Part shown: one piece after another, positions 9,122-18,232 of the stretch | Layout of the letters: every line of letters starts with the position of its first letter | Numbering within the stretch: position 1 is the stretch's first letter | Assembly: GCA_023421505.1 (NCBI GenBank) | Contig: JAEZTJ010000025.1 | Coordinates: 62,001-126,000, forward strand | Source of the DNA: Bacillota bacterium | Lineage (GTDB): Bacteria; Bacillota; Clostridia; Lachnospirales; Lachnospiraceae | Reading direction: 5' to 3' | DNA length: 64,000 nucleotides | Position numbers and translations under genes: made by a program | Notes under the pieces: model-generated | Database searches by the model: none | What the model was told of the DNA's origin: nothing | The model's input: the letters and a program-made list of their open reading frames with translations, nothing else

Positions 9122-9835
9122 TTAGATTCCTCTATGATAATCTCTTACATTTGATAAGTAAGCAACAATCAAGGGATGTGGGTTTTCATAACTGGAGCTT
9201 AGCTGAGGCTGGAATAAAGAAGCAACAAAAAATCTATTCTCTTCTATTGTTACAATACGTACCTCACCTTCCTCATCCGTACCCACGATCTTAAGTCCTC
9301 CTTGATTAAGTTTATCTTGAAATTCCTTGCTTACACCAAAACTACAGTTATATCTCTCGACAACTTCGGCTGAACCATAAATCCGGAATAAAACTGAGTT
9401 CTTATCGAGGATAATGTGTCTTGTCTGAGCAACCAATGAACAAGCCAATGCTGTAATATATGAATTTGGTGCGTACGGATCAAAATCCTCCGCTTGAAGT
9501 TCTTTGATCTGTAAAACATTTCTTGCATATTCAATCGCTGCATGCTGAAAACCACCGCAGGTACCAATATAGGGAATATTTTTTTCTCTTGCATATTGTA
9601 TTGCATTTAGTGCTCCAAGCATACTTTGATAGGGACTGCCCGGAGCTACCCATATGCCGTCAAAACCGCTTAATTTTTGATCAGCTCCTTCCATTAACTC
9701 AATCGTAGGAATCCAGTTTACATCAAAAACTTCTCCAAGCTGTTTTGCTGCATGCTTAACTGATTCCTCTGTGGCAACATGCGATGGCCTACCATCATAA
9801 TCTCCGACAATTCCAATTCTAATTACAGCATCCAT
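9122..9835 (-). CDS. Class I glutamine amidotransferase-like protein (CTP-synthase C-terminal related)
   Basis: 237 residues, resembling the stand-alone CTP synthase C-terminal-related family: an IGIVGDYDGRPSH start, WVAPGSPYQS for the oxyanion-loop region and GTCGGFQHA with the nucleophile cysteine. Where canonical class I domains have FHPE, this protein has LFQPQL, so the catalytic His and Glu are both replaced by Gln. The start has a strong AGGAGGG box. It is monocistronic, with a perfect 23-bp inverted repeat just upstream. Glutaminase activity is doubtful; no partner synthase is adjacent. Confidence 0.75.
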   Translation of the reverse strand: MDAVIRIGIVGDYDGRPSHVATEESVKHAAKQLGEVFDVNWIPTIELMEGADQKLSGFDGIWVAPGSPYQSMLGALNAIQYAREKNIPYIGTCGGFQHAAIEYARNVLQIKELQAEDFDPYAPNSYITALACSLVAQTRHIILDKNSVLFRIYGSAEVVERYNCSFGVSKEFQDKLNQGGLKIVGTDEEGEVRIVTIEENRFFVASLFQPQLSSSYENPHPLIVAYLSNVRDYHRGI

Positions 9836-9867
9836 TATTATCCCTCCTGATTCTTATGTTAATTTAG

Positions 9868-9890
9868 TGGTAAAACTTATCGTTTTACCA
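9868..9890. promoter_or_regulatory. Candidate operator: 23-bp perfect inverted repeat
   Basis: TGGTAAAAC and GTTTTACCA are perfect 9-bp arms around TTATC, 33-55 bp upstream of the amidotransferase-like gene. TGGT...ACCA ends are seen in GntR-type operators, but the regulator is unknown. A separate palindrome TTCTGTACAGAA lies at 9911-9922. The rest of 9891-10283 shows no gene; the 69-codon minus-strand ORF there has no ribosome binding site or recognisable content. Confidence 0.5.
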
Positions 9891-10283
9891 GTTGCTATAA
9901 ATTCCTGTACTTCTGTACAGAAATATTAAAAAAATTATTATACAACAAATTATGGTAAATACAACTATTTTTTTTATTTTTAACCAATCAACGCAATTCA
10001 TGAGATAATATAACTAAGGGTATTAAATTATCCATGTTTTTACTCTTTTCATCATACTTACGATGGGCGTTCTCATGAATCATAATTAGTTGCGAGAGAA
10101 GAATAACTCGCCCAAGGAAATACTTTTGTATAGTTATACATGTCCAGTTGTTTGAAGGATAAAGACTTGTTACAGTTATAGATAATACTAAATCCACTTC
10201 TGGTAGACTTATTCGAAGGAAAGAAGGTTGATTTATTTTATGTAAGCAAGTAATATCAATAGTAAAAAAGGAGATTGTAAATA

Positions 10284-11090
10284 TTGGATATTAAAAAAAT
10301 AGGTAAATTCATTGCAGTTCAAAGAAAGCAATTGTCAATGACACAGCAAAATCTAGCGGATAAACTAGATATTACAAATAAGGCTGTTTCCAAGTGGGAG
10401 ACTGGGGAAGGGTATCCTGATATTTCTGTTTTACCTGCATTAGCAGAAGTTTTGGGCGTTACTATAGATGAAATATTAAAAGGTGAAAAAAATGACCTTA
10501 GTTTAGATGTTAATAACCCATACTGTATTAAAGAAAATAAGCAGCAGGCAGCCTATCTATTAGGAAAGCGCAAACAACATTTTGCTAATAACTATCTGAT
10601 AAGTATTGGAATACTTTTTATAGGTATTATAGCATCGAGTCTTGGGCTAAGGTTATACAATGGATTTCATTATTCTTCACTAAGTTATTCTACAATGATT
10701 TCATTATCATTTTTAATCATTGGCATTATGTTTTATAATAATTCCTGTAAAGGATTTGAAAGTGATATTGAAAAATACAACAGTATGTTAGAGGATAAAA
10801 AAGTTGATTTCAACAAAATAATTTATAAAAAACATATTTTATTTTATGCTGTATACTTAATTCAAGTTGTAATCTTATTTTGCGTTATACCATTGTATCC
10901 ATTTAGAACCTCGGCATATTATTATGTTACTAAAAAAATATATGGTTATAGCGTTAACGATGGAAGGTTTAGAATTGATTATGATTTTTTCTATGTATTA
11001 AATTTGATAATATACTGCATTTTGCTATGTGTAGGTATACTAATTATAACAAAGAAAAAAAGAAAAATAAGACAATACTACGACTCTTGA
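10284..11090 (+). CDS. XRE-family regulator with a C-terminal membrane domain
   Basis: 268 residues. Residues 1-70 are a Cro/CI-type helix-turn-helix (MTQQNLADKLDITNKAVSKW with GEGYPDISVLPALAEVLGV). After a short linker come four hydrophobic segments (about 104-122, 131-147, 186-206 and 236-255), so it is a membrane-anchored regulator. The start is TTG at 10284, ten bases after AAGGAG. Such proteins are common in clostridia; the ligand and targets are unknown. The locus is notably AT-rich and stands alone between purA and the amidotransferase-like gene. Confidence 0.85.
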   Translation: MDIKKIGKFIAVQRKQLSMTQQNLADKLDITNKAVSKWETGEGYPDISVLPALAEVLGVTIDEILKGEKNDLSLDVNNPYCIKENKQQAAYLLGKRKQHFANNYLISIGILFIGIIASSLGLRLYNGFHYSSLSYSTMISLSFLIIGIMFYNNSCKGFESDIEKYNSMLEDKKVDFNKIIYKKHILFYAVYLIQVVILFCVIPLYPFRTSAYYYVTKKIYGYSVNDGRFRIDYDFFYVLNLIIYCILLCVGILIITKKKRKIRQYYDS

Positions 11091-11101
11091 CAAGTAGCCA
11101 A

Positions 11102-11134
11102 TAAAGGTGCTGCAAAAACCATGCAGCACCTTTA
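11102..11134. terminator. Stem-loop between the XRE gene and purA
   Basis: Perfect 13-bp arms TAAAGGTGCTGCA and TGCAGCACCTTTA with a 7-base loop. It lies between convergent genes and could end transcription from either side. Confidence 0.75.
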
Positions 11135-11218
11135 TCTACAGCTATAAAAAATTATTGTTTCTCACTAATGCCCATACCTACCCTTTGAATTAGTTTGTGA
11201 TTTTCACAATTCACATTA

Positions 11219-12493
11219 TTATCTACGGATGATATCGCTTCTTCCCGGTCCGTTTGATACTAATTTTACCGGTACTTCAAGCTCCTTCTCAATATATTCA
11301 ATATATTTTCTGCAATTTTCCGGAAGCTCATCATAGCTTTTTATTCCTCTGATATCCTGTTTCCAGCCAGGAAGGTATTCGTATACCGGCTTAGCTTTCG
11401 CCAGCTTTACGGTTGTAGGGAAATCCTTAGTAACCACTCCGTCAATTTCATATCCAACACATACCGGAAGCGTATCAAGATACCCAAGTACATCAAGTAC
11501 AGTAAGTGCTACTTCAGTTGCACCCTGCATTCTGCAGCCATATCGGGAAGCTACCGCATCAAACCATCCCATACGTCTGGGCCTGCCTGTAGTTGCACCG
11601 TACTCGCCACCGTCACCGCCGCGTCTTCTAAGCTCATCAGCCTCTTCTCCGAAGATTTCGCTGACAAATTCACCTGCGCCGACTGCACTAGAATAAGCCT
11701 TCACAACAGTAACCACGCTCTTAATCTCATACGGCGGGATACCGGCACCGATTGCACCGTAAGCCGCAAGGGTAGAGGAGGAGGTTACCATCGGGTAAAT
11801 TCCGAAGTCAGGGTCTTTTAAAGCACCCAGCTGTCCTTCGAGTAATATATTCTTTCCGGCCTTAATTGCATCAAATAAAAATGCTGATACATCGCATACA
11901 TAAGGCTCAACCATATTTCTATATTCAACTAAGGTATTATATAATTCCTCTTCATTGATTGCAGGCTTATGATATAAGTGCTCAAGAATAATATTCTTCA
12001 TCTCACATACTCTGGCAATCTTATCCTTTAATACCGCATCATCAAATAATTCGGAGACTTGAAAACCAATTTTCGCATATTTATCTGAATAGAAAGGAGC
12101 AATACCGGATTTGGTAGAACCAAAGGATTTACCGCCAAGTCTTTCTTCTTCATATTGATCAAATAAGATATGATAGGGCATCATAATCTGTGCTCTGTCG
12201 GATACTAAAATCTTTGGTGTAGGAACACCGCGTTCCTCCAAGGCTTTTATTTCCTTCACTAAATATGGAATGTTGAGTGCTACACCATTGCCGATAATAC
12301 TTGTTGTGTGTTTATAAAATACACCGGATGGAAGTAAATGCAGAGCGAATTTACCATATTCGTTAATAATCGTGTGTCCGGCATTACTGCCTCCCTGATA
12401 CCTAACGATTATATCCGCTTCCTGCCCCAGCATGTCTGTAATTTTACCTTTTCCTTCATCGCCCCAATTGGCGCCAACAATTGCTTTTACCAT
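11219..12493 (-). CDS. purA: Adenylosuccinate synthase
   Basis: A 424-residue enzyme that joins IMP and aspartate using GTP, the first committed step to AMP. The signature GANWGDEGKGK with catalytic Asp/Lys, the GHT segment (SNAGHTI), QLGALKDPDFG and GATTGRPRRMGWFD are all present. The start is MVKAIVG at 12493, eight bases after AAGGAGG; the longer frame to 12538 lacks a box. It is separate from the other pur genes in the window; the upstream 200 bases are AT-rich with several possible -10 boxes. Confidence 0.97.
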   Translation of the reverse strand: MVKAIVGANWGDEGKGKITDMLGQEADIIVRYQGGSNAGHTIINEYGKFALHLLPSGVFYKHTTSIIGNGVALNIPYLVKEIKALEERGVPTPKILVSDRAQIMMPYHILFDQYEEERLGGKSFGSTKSGIAPFYSDKYAKIGFQVSELFDDAVLKDKIARVCEMKNIILEHLYHKPAINEEELYNTLVEYRNMVEPYVCDVSAFLFDAIKAGKNILLEGQLGALKDPDFGIYPMVTSSSTLAAYGAIGAGIPPYEIKSVVTVVKAYSSAVGAGEFVSEIFGEEADELRRRGGDGGEYGATTGRPRRMGWFDAVASRYGCRMQGATEVALTVLDVLGYLDTLPVCVGYEIDGVVTKDFPTTVKLAKAKPVYEYLPGWKQDIRGIKSYDELPENCRKYIEYIEKELEVPVKLVSNGPGRSDIIRR

Positions 12494-12708
12494 AGTGAAA
12501 TCCTCCTTGGATGATGCGATATACGCCTCGTTATGCATATCGCAATGAAATTAGTATACCCAATTACCTACCAAGTATAAATCATCCCAAAGCATAAGTA
12601 AAATCAATATTAATTATGTTAGGTATAATAGAATATTATATCAATTATAACAAACATACTATCAAGCATATCACACTACAAATGACTTAAACTTAATCTG
12701 TAACCAAA

Positions 12709-13413
12709 TCATACCTCCATATTCTTCACTCTATTTTTTAGTGTGCTTAAAGTAATTCCTGCTGCAAAAATCCCTAAAACCAGAAAAGCAATGCCACTGT
12801 AAATATTCATTGTAATAGCCATCAGTTGACACAGGAGGATAGCAATAATTACAGCAGCGATAATTGTCGTTGAAACGGATTGTTTCCCAAATCCAAAATA
12901 TAAGGCTACTATCCCCCATACTCCAGCCAATAGGGAATAGCATAAAAGAGAAAGAAACCCATAGCAAATTACTTTAGTACTAAGTTGATCCGCACAAATT
13001 GGGAACTGGCTTTCTGTTGTAAAGAAAACTCCCAACACCAGAATACCGCATAAGAGCATTGCAGCAACTGTATAAAAAAACACCACAGAGATCTTAGTTA
13101 TAAATATTTTTATACGGTCTACCGGATAGGAATACAATAGTATTACTCTTCTCCCCTCATATTCTTCTACAACAAACTTTGAGAACATGACAGATGAAAA
13201 GATTGTAAAAATGACCATGCCGATGATATTGTTTAGTTGAATTAAATTGTGATAAGTCATGAACATCTTCATATCTGTCTCTGATGAGTCAAGCTTTGGT
13301 ATGACAGCTAACAGGTATAAAAGGCTCAACATAACAGCTGTAATAATCACTACTGCAACATGGTAGGATTTCATACCGTTTCGTTTTAATTCAAGTGAAA
13401 TCAGTTTATTCAT
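12709..13413 (-). CDS. ABC-2 type permease of a BcrAB-like transporter
   Basis: 234 residues with about six hydrophobic helices (first at about 17-38; a last pair near 185-225) and the layout of lantibiotic/bacitracin immunity-type permeases. Its start lies 8 bp inside the upstream ATPase gene, with GGGAGG within that coding region, so the two are coupled. The product should form a membrane complex with that ATPase. Substrate is unknown; antimicrobial-peptide export or resistance is only a family-level expectation. No peptide precursor or modification gene is nearby. Confidence 0.85.
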   Translation of the reverse strand: MNKLISLELKRNGMKSYHVAVVIITAVMLSLLYLLAVIPKLDSSETDMKMFMTYHNLIQLNNIIGMVIFTIFSSVMFSKFVVEEYEGRRVILLYSYPVDRIKIFITKISVVFFYTVAAMLLCGILVLGVFFTTESQFPICADQLSTKVICYGFLSLLCYSLLAGVWGIVALYFGFGKQSVSTTIIAAVIIAILLCQLMAITMNIYSGIAFLVLGIFAAGITLSTLKNRVKNMEV

Positions 13414-14140
13414 TAGTATTTCCTCCCTTAGTGATTGTCATAAAGTATTCTTCTAATCCACCTTTGTATCGATTGCTTATTTCTTGCGGAATAACTTCCG
13501 CAACGACTGTGCCATCCACTATGATACCTATCCGATTTGCAGTTTGCTCTACTTCCGAAAGAATATGACTAGATAGTAAAATGGTAATTTCTCTTTCTTT
13601 CACAAGATTACAAAACAGTTCTCTCATTTCTTTTATTCCAATAGGATCAAGCCCATTTACAGGTTCATCTAAAATCATAAGCTCCGGTTTATGTACAATG
13701 GCACGGGCAATTGCCAAGCGTTGTCGCATACCGAGAGAAAAAGTTGAAACTGGTTGTGCTCCCACTTTTGGCAGCCCCACCATTTCAAGTGTTCCAATTA
13801 TATCTGCTTTTGCTATACCCATATATTCAAGGTGTATTTGCAGATTCTCAATTGCTGATAAATGTTCATAAAAAATTGGTGTTTCAATTAAACTGCCTGT
13901 CCGCTTTAGAATATCAAGATTTTGTTTTACACTATCCATCCCCAAAACAGTAGCCTCTCCTGCAGTAGGTTGAAGCAACCCTAAAAGCATCTTGAAAACT
14001 GTTGTTTTTCCTGCTCCGTTTTTTCCTAAGAAGCCATAGATAGAGCCTTTTTCAACTGTCATTGAACAGTTACGTACGACCTCTCGTCCCCCGAAAGCTT
14101 TGGTAAGACCTCTGATTATTACTGCTATATCGTTTCTCAT
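13406..14140 (-). CDS. ABC transporter ATPase, BcrA-like
   Basis: 244 residues with Walker A GKNGAGKTT, signature FSLGMRQRLAIA, Walker B LMILDEPVNGLDP and switch LLSSHIL. The FSLGMRQRL signature is typical of bacitracin/lantibiotic-type transporters. GGAGG sits four bases before ATG 14140. The 78 bp between it and the upstream tetR gene contain a palindrome matching the one at the tetR promoter, so the ATPase-permease pair is probably controlled by that repressor. Confidence 0.92.
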   Translation of the reverse strand: MRNDIAVIIRGLTKAFGGREVVRNCSMTVEKGSIYGFLGKNGAGKTTVFKMLLGLLQPTAGEATVLGMDSVKQNLDILKRTGSLIETPIFYEHLSAIENLQIHLEYMGIAKADIIGTLEMVGLPKVGAQPVSTFSLGMRQRLAIARAIVHKPELMILDEPVNGLDPIGIKEMRELFCNLVKEREITILLSSHILSEVEQTANRIGIIVDGTVVAEVIPQEISNRYKGGLEEYFMTITKGGNTNE

Positions 14141-14157
14141 ATTACCTCCATTTTTTG

Positions 14158-14173
14158 ATACATTTAAATGTAT
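14158..14173. promoter_or_regulatory. TetR operator 1, in front of the ABC genes
   Basis: Perfect 16-bp palindrome ATACATTTAAATGTAT, extended by GTAT. It shares the ACATTTA(A/T)ATGTATGT pattern with the palindrome at 14884-14903. It is 18 bp upstream of the ATPase start codon. Confidence 0.7.
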
Positions 14174-14218
14174 GTATATTAGTAATAATAAACTGCCTAA
14201 ATTGGCAGCTTATTTTAA

Positions 14219-14869
14219 TTAGCCGTTTTGTACTACATAATCATAGTATTTTTCAAATAAATGAAAAAGTTCATCGTCGATAACTGGTAAACCAATCCCC
14301 TCAAACAATGCTTTTAAATGGCTGATCTTGTCACTATATTCTTCCTTTGTAACAGTAAATGTAATTGGATTCAACCAAAGGTTAACAAGTAAAATAAAAG
14401 TTTCAGCAGTTTGCTTAGGATTATCAACACGTAGTGATCCATCTTGATTACCTTCCTCAATACACTTACATATATACGGTGCAATTGTATTTATGCAATC
14501 TCTTACCTGCTTCCCAATAATTATAGGACTTCGTAAAACAGATGGAGCAACCTTTACAAATTGTAGTTGTTCTTCAGTACCAAAGGAAGAAATGAGAAGA
14601 TTACGGAGCTTATTGAGGCCATTGATATTAAGGTTTGCGTTTTCTTTAATCAGAGTCATAATATTACCACTGAACATCAATGTTGTTACTGCATCAATAA
14701 TATCGTCCTTTGATTGAAAATGATGATAAAAGGCTCCTCTTGTAACATCAGCTAATTCATCAACAATATCTTGTACAGTTGTTTCTTCCCATCCTTTTTC
14801 CATAAACAGCCTTTTCGCTGTCTCTAAAATTCGCGCGCGTGTTATTTCCGGATATTTGTTTCGTGCCAT
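14219..14869 (-). CDS. TetR-family transcriptional repressor
   Basis: 216 residues. The N-terminal helix-turn-helix is clear: ITRARILETAKRLFMEKGWE, then the VQDIVDELADVTRGAFYHHF motif at about residues 31-50. The C-terminal ligand/dimer domain is divergent, as usual. Same strand and directly upstream of the BcrAB-like transporter, with near-identical palindromes before both transcription units. It probably represses itself and the transporter until an inducer, perhaps the transported compound, binds. Confidence 0.92.
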   Translation of the reverse strand: MARNKYPEITRARILETAKRLFMEKGWEETTVQDIVDELADVTRGAFYHHFQSKDDIIDAVTTLMFSGNIMTLIKENANLNINGLNKLRNLLISSFGTEEQLQFVKVAPSVLRSPIIIGKQVRDCINTIAPYICKCIEEGNQDGSLRVDNPKQTAETFILLVNLWLNPITFTVTKEEYSDKISHLKALFEGIGLPVIDDELFHLFEKYYDYVVQNG

Positions 14870-14883
14870 ATCGTCACCTCAAT

Positions 14884-14928
14884 ACATACATTTATATGTA
14901 TGTTAACATATTGCCTATTATAAGTCAA
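14884..14928 (-). promoter_or_regulatory. tetR promoter with overlapping TetR operator 2
   Basis: On the minus strand TTGACT (14923-14928) is 17 bp from TAACAT (14900-14905). ACATACAT-TTAT-ATGTATGT (14884-14903, perfect 8-bp arms) overlaps the -10 box and the predicted start, the usual place for autorepression. Confidence 0.7.
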
Positions 14929-14975
14929 TGTTAATTTCGTCTCGCAACTTTTTATACTTTATATGATACTTTTAA

Positions 14976-15677
14976 CTAGTCTAACATCTTTGGTAAGCAG
15001 CCGCCCTCAGAAAGTCTATTTACAATATCGTCCGCTGCCATATGTATGAATTGCAGCATTCTCTCGTAGGTAATAAAGCTTGGCTGCGCCGGTTCATATT
15101 TCTCATAGTAATGCTGGTGTACCAGCCAGTCCCTGCTGATATACATCTCCTTTTCACTTAAGTAACCTTCTACCGCACGGATTGTAACCTGTTCAATACA
15201 TTTTCGTATCTCTTCGCAGTCTTTGTATTCTTTCACCAATAATAAATCATTGCGGTTCATATCCGTCACAATATATTCAAAAAATAAAGGGTCCTTTTGC
15301 TCGATGCCCAGTTCTCTCATTTTTTTACAAAATTCCTCACGAACAGTCAGCATAAATAACTCATCTGTCAGAAGATGCACCACATAGCCACGGTATAAAT
15401 CAAGCAAGCCGTCAGTTCGATCTCTGTTATTACAGATAAACTGAGTCACTCGTTCATGAAAAAGATTTAGGTTCTCTTCCCTTCCAAAATCCTTATCCGG
15501 AATATCATCCCGTAAATGTGTATGCTTCTTATAGCTTCTAATATAGCCTTCTCTGGCGTGTATTGAATCCGGGGCGAGATTCCCCAGATAGAATAAGCCC
15601 ATGTTCTCAATCGTACCTTCCTTAAGGCGCTTTCCTATCTCCTTAGCGATCACCATATGTGTTATTACTCCGGCCAT
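14976..15677 (-). CDS. Zinc-dependent phospholipase C-like protein (putative)
   Basis: 233 residues starting MAGVITHMVIAKEIG; ATG 15677 is six bases after GGAGG. H7, the GNLAPDS motif (about residues 33-39), His residues near KKHTHLR and the HLLTDELF motif (about 105-112) recall the all-helical Zn-dependent PLC/S1-P1 fold often annotated in Firmicutes. No signal peptide is visible, so secretion is unlikely. It follows dut and lysR on the same strand. Metal-dependent hydrolase activity is inferred from motifs only. Confidence 0.55.
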   Translation of the reverse strand: MAGVITHMVIAKEIGKRLKEGTIENMGLFYLGNLAPDSIHAREGYIRSYKKHTHLRDDIPDKDFGREENLNLFHERVTQFICNNRDRTDGLLDLYRGYVVHLLTDELFMLTVREEFCKKMRELGIEQKDPLFFEYIVTDMNRNDLLLVKEYKDCEEIRKCIEQVTIRAVEGYLSEKEMYISRDWLVHQHYYEKYEPAQPSFITYERMLQFIHMAADDIVNRLSEGGCLPKMLD

Positions 15678-15760
15678 CAAAAACCTCCAAAACTCCTATG
15701 TTACAAGCGGTCTAATTCAATAATTATTTTTATTTACCTTATGTGGATATAAGGTTTGCG

Positions 15761-16195
15761 CTATTGTTTTCCCGTACTTCCAAACCCACCGCGATTTATA
15801 CTCCCTAGCGTAGCCACCTCAGTAAATTCAATCCTTGGTTGATGTTCCATAATTCGGAATTGACAAATGCGGTCATTGATATCGATTATCGTATCACGCA
15901 TTGCCAGAGCTGGAAAAAACCACTGGTCATTATCACCAGAGTAGGTTTCATCCACAACTCCCATAGAGTTTGTCTGTAAAATGCCGAAATTCTTAAACGT
16001 ACTGCTTCTTGGTACAATATGGGCCTCGTAGCCTTTCGGGAGCTCCATTGCAATCCCTAATGGTATTAACTTAAATTCTCCTGCTTTCAATTCAATCCTT
16101 TCTGCGGCCCTTAAGTCAATCCAGTCTGATTTATTATCAATGTATTGTAATTTTTCTGTCTTGTCACTAATATATTTTATTTTTATATTCTGCAT
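15761..16195 (-). CDS. dut: dUTPase-family nucleotidohydrolase
   Basis: 144 residues with the five dUTPase motifs in order: DLRAAE, PRSSTF, the [15 protein letters not shown] segment holding the catalytic Asp, RICQFRIM and GGFGSTGK. The enzyme splits dUTP to dUMP and PPi, limiting uracil in DNA and supplying thymidylate synthesis, and usually works as a trimer. Motif 3 has a few extra residues relative to the minimal bacterial form. It starts 18 bp after the lysR stop, with AAGGAGGGG, suggesting co-transcription. Confidence 0.9.
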   Translation of the reverse strand: MQNIKIKYISDKTEKLQYIDNKSDWIDLRAAERIELKAGEFKLIPLGIAMELPKGYEAHIVPRSSTFKNFGILQTNSMGVVDETYSGDNDQWFFPALAMRDTIIDINDRICQFRIMEHQPRIEFTEVATLGSINRGGFGSTGKQ

Positions 16196-16213
16196 AAGCC
16201 CCTCCTTGTTCTC

Positions 16214-17146
16214 TCAACATTTTTTATGATAGGAATTATTAATGGAATCATATCCATACATTATGCCATTCATCATTCTTAAGAGTTCCTTTGCTGCTGT
16301 TGAGATTGGATTTGTGTTACCCGTAATTATACAAAAATGTCTTCCCGGAATCTCTTTCTCAAATTGCAGTTCAAACAAATCACCGGATTTAATTGCTTCC
16401 TCTGCAAAATCTCTGACGACGCAGCCAATCCCTAGATTTCTTATCGCAAACTTCACGATAATATCACTCATCGCAAGCTCAAACTCTGGATTCAAAGTCA
16501 CATCATTCTTATATAAAAAACCATCCATATAGCTACGTGAACTGGTATTATGTTCAAGGCAAATAATCGGTAAAGCTTCCAGTTCTTTAAATGGTATAAT
16601 TCTGTCTTTAAGACTAAGGAACCTACTGCCCGCCACAAAAATATCCTTGATTTTACGTACCTGGTGTATCTCAATTTCAGGTTTAGCCTCAAAGGGTTCA
16701 CTAACAATCCCAAAATCTATTTTTCCATTATAAAGATAATCTAAAGTCTCAGGTGTCGGTGCATTCGTAACAGTCACCTTAATTCCCGGAAACTTCTCGT
16801 GAAAGCTCTCCAAATAAGGAAGCAGATAATATTGAAGCGTCATATCGCTGGCCCCGATGCGAATCTCACCATTCTCTAAATCAAGCATTTTCTGAAATTT
16901 TGCTTCTCCCAGAAGAATATATTCATAGCCTCTTTGTACGTAACTAAATAAAACCTCACCCTCCGGAGTTAGTTTTACTCCCTTCGGTATGCGGATAAAT
17001 AATTTGCTGCCAAGGCTTGTCTCAAGAAGCTTAATTGCCTGACTGACAGCAGGCTGCGAGATACAGAGCTCCTCTCCAGCCATTGTAAAGCTTCCCGCCT
17101 TAGCTACGTGGTAAAATATCCGATAATATTCTAAATCAACATTCAT
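16214..17146 (-). CDS. LysR-family transcriptional regulator
   Basis: 310 residues with the classic N-terminal winged helix (YRIFYHVAKAGSFTMAGEEL, ISQPAVSQAIKLLE, LGSKLFIR, GVKLTPEG) and a periplasmic-binding-protein-like effector domain from about residue 90. Targets usually lie divergently upstream, but the neighbour at 17245-17667 is on the same strand, so LysR may act on dut or a distant gene. No effector can be named. The start at 17146 has AGAGGA nine bases upstream. Confidence 0.93.
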   Translation of the reverse strand: MNVDLEYYRIFYHVAKAGSFTMAGEELCISQPAVSQAIKLLETSLGSKLFIRIPKGVKLTPEGEVLFSYVQRGYEYILLGEAKFQKMLDLENGEIRIGASDMTLQYYLLPYLESFHEKFPGIKVTVTNAPTPETLDYLYNGKIDFGIVSEPFEAKPEIEIHQVRKIKDIFVAGSRFLSLKDRIIPFKELEALPIICLEHNTSSRSYMDGFLYKNDVTLNPEFELAMSDIIVKFAIRNLGIGCVVRDFAEEAIKSGDLFELQFEKEIPGRHFCIITGNTNPISTAAKELLRMMNGIMYGYDSINNSYHKKC

Positions 17147-17244
17147 ATAAAATCCTCTTATGGAGTTTTGTAATGCTATATACTATTATTATATCAGGAA
17201 AGTATTTTAACAGCAATGACATTAAGTATTTCTGCTAACTAATC

Positions 17245-17667
17245 CTAATGTATAATAAAGTCCTCGGATTTAAAATTACTGTAATATCGCCCTTTTTGTG
17301 CCGTGAACTTAAGTATACAGTAATCCGGATCTGTAACACCAAGTGGATAATATAAAGTATCACCGGGCTGCCATATCATTTCCTTACTCTCACTGTCCTC
17401 CAAAACCTCCATCGTACCCTTTAGCATTACTCCCCTGAAAAATCTTTTATCACAAAAATAGACGCTGGCTTTGGAGTTGTCCCAAAATTGCTTTACATGC
17501 TTTGAGGAGGTATTCGTAGTGAAATAAAGCTCCTTTATTCCTTCTCTTTTTCTGGGTGCAAGCACTGCCTTGGTATTTGGGAAACCATCTTCATCCACAG
17601 AGCTTATGTACACGGTACCTTGTTTATCGAGTATATTACCTATTGTTTTTTCAGCATCCCTCAACAT
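17245..17667 (-). CDS. Pyridoxamine-phosphate-oxidase-fold flavin-binding protein
   Basis: 140 residues matching the PNPOx-like split-barrel family: TVYISSVDEDGFPNTKAVL, the strand LYFTTNTSSKHVKQF with phosphate-binding residues, then VYFCD and GVMLKGTMEVL. Members bind FMN or F420 and reduce small molecules; many are general-stress proteins. It is too short for a true PdxH. It is probably a single-gene transcript, with GGAGAGG before ATG 17667. Confidence 0.8.
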   Translation of the reverse strand: MLRDAEKTIGNILDKQGTVYISSVDEDGFPNTKAVLAPRKREGIKELYFTTNTSSKHVKQFWDNSKASVYFCDKRFFRGVMLKGTMEVLEDSESKEMIWQPGDTLYYPLGVTDPDYCILKFTAQKGRYYSNFKSEDFIIH

Positions 17668-17796
17668 ATTATCCTCTCCTTCATTTGTATTTATATAATC
17701 TACTTTGAAGCATCCTTATATTACAGATTTTAGCATAATCTTATCTCATAAAACAATATCTCTTCCTATTTATTAAGAAGATTACCTAACATTTTC

Positions 17797-17938
17797 AGGG
17801 TTTCAAAAGACCCTCGAACAATTTAACTTCGTCATTTTGCATAAAAGCTGCTTATAGCAATGTTCTGCATCACGATCTTGAAGATGTAGATTGTGCAAAA
17901 TAACGAATCACAAAATCTAATTAGGCTTTTGACACCCT
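17797..17938. mobile_element. MITE-like element with imperfect terminal inverted repeats
   Basis: The two ends are inverted copies in two blocks: AGGGT(T/G)TCAAAAG at each tip (12/13) and TTCGT(C/T)ATTTTGCA further in (13/14), with exactly the same 18-base unmatched spacing on both sides. The 52-base centre is not paired end to end and has no ORF. No target duplication is obvious. This sits in a 565-bp intergenic region (17668-18232) with no other gene; a stable RNA hairpin is the alternative. Confidence 0.5.
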
Positions 17939-18232
17939 AATCCAAGCATATATTAAATGGGAATATATTTCATTTTGATATACTGCGCAAATTATCATTA
18001 AGTCAATATCAATAATTCTAATTCTTTCTTATGAATTTGAAAAATTTATATAATATAAAATTTTCTCCTACTTCTTTTTATAACTTCTATTTTATTAAAT
18101 AAATTTAGACTTTCAAAGATTGAACAGGTGTTCAGGCCATGGTATAATAATCCATAAACTGGTATTATTACTTACCTAACTTTTTCTAAAGAAATGCTTA
18201 TTACAAAAAATGATCCTTGAAGGAGGGGTTAG

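Noticed and set aside
9988..10197. 69-codon minus-strand ORF between the amidotransferase-like and XRE genes
   Set aside because: No ribosome binding site or motif; AT-rich intergenic DNA explains it.
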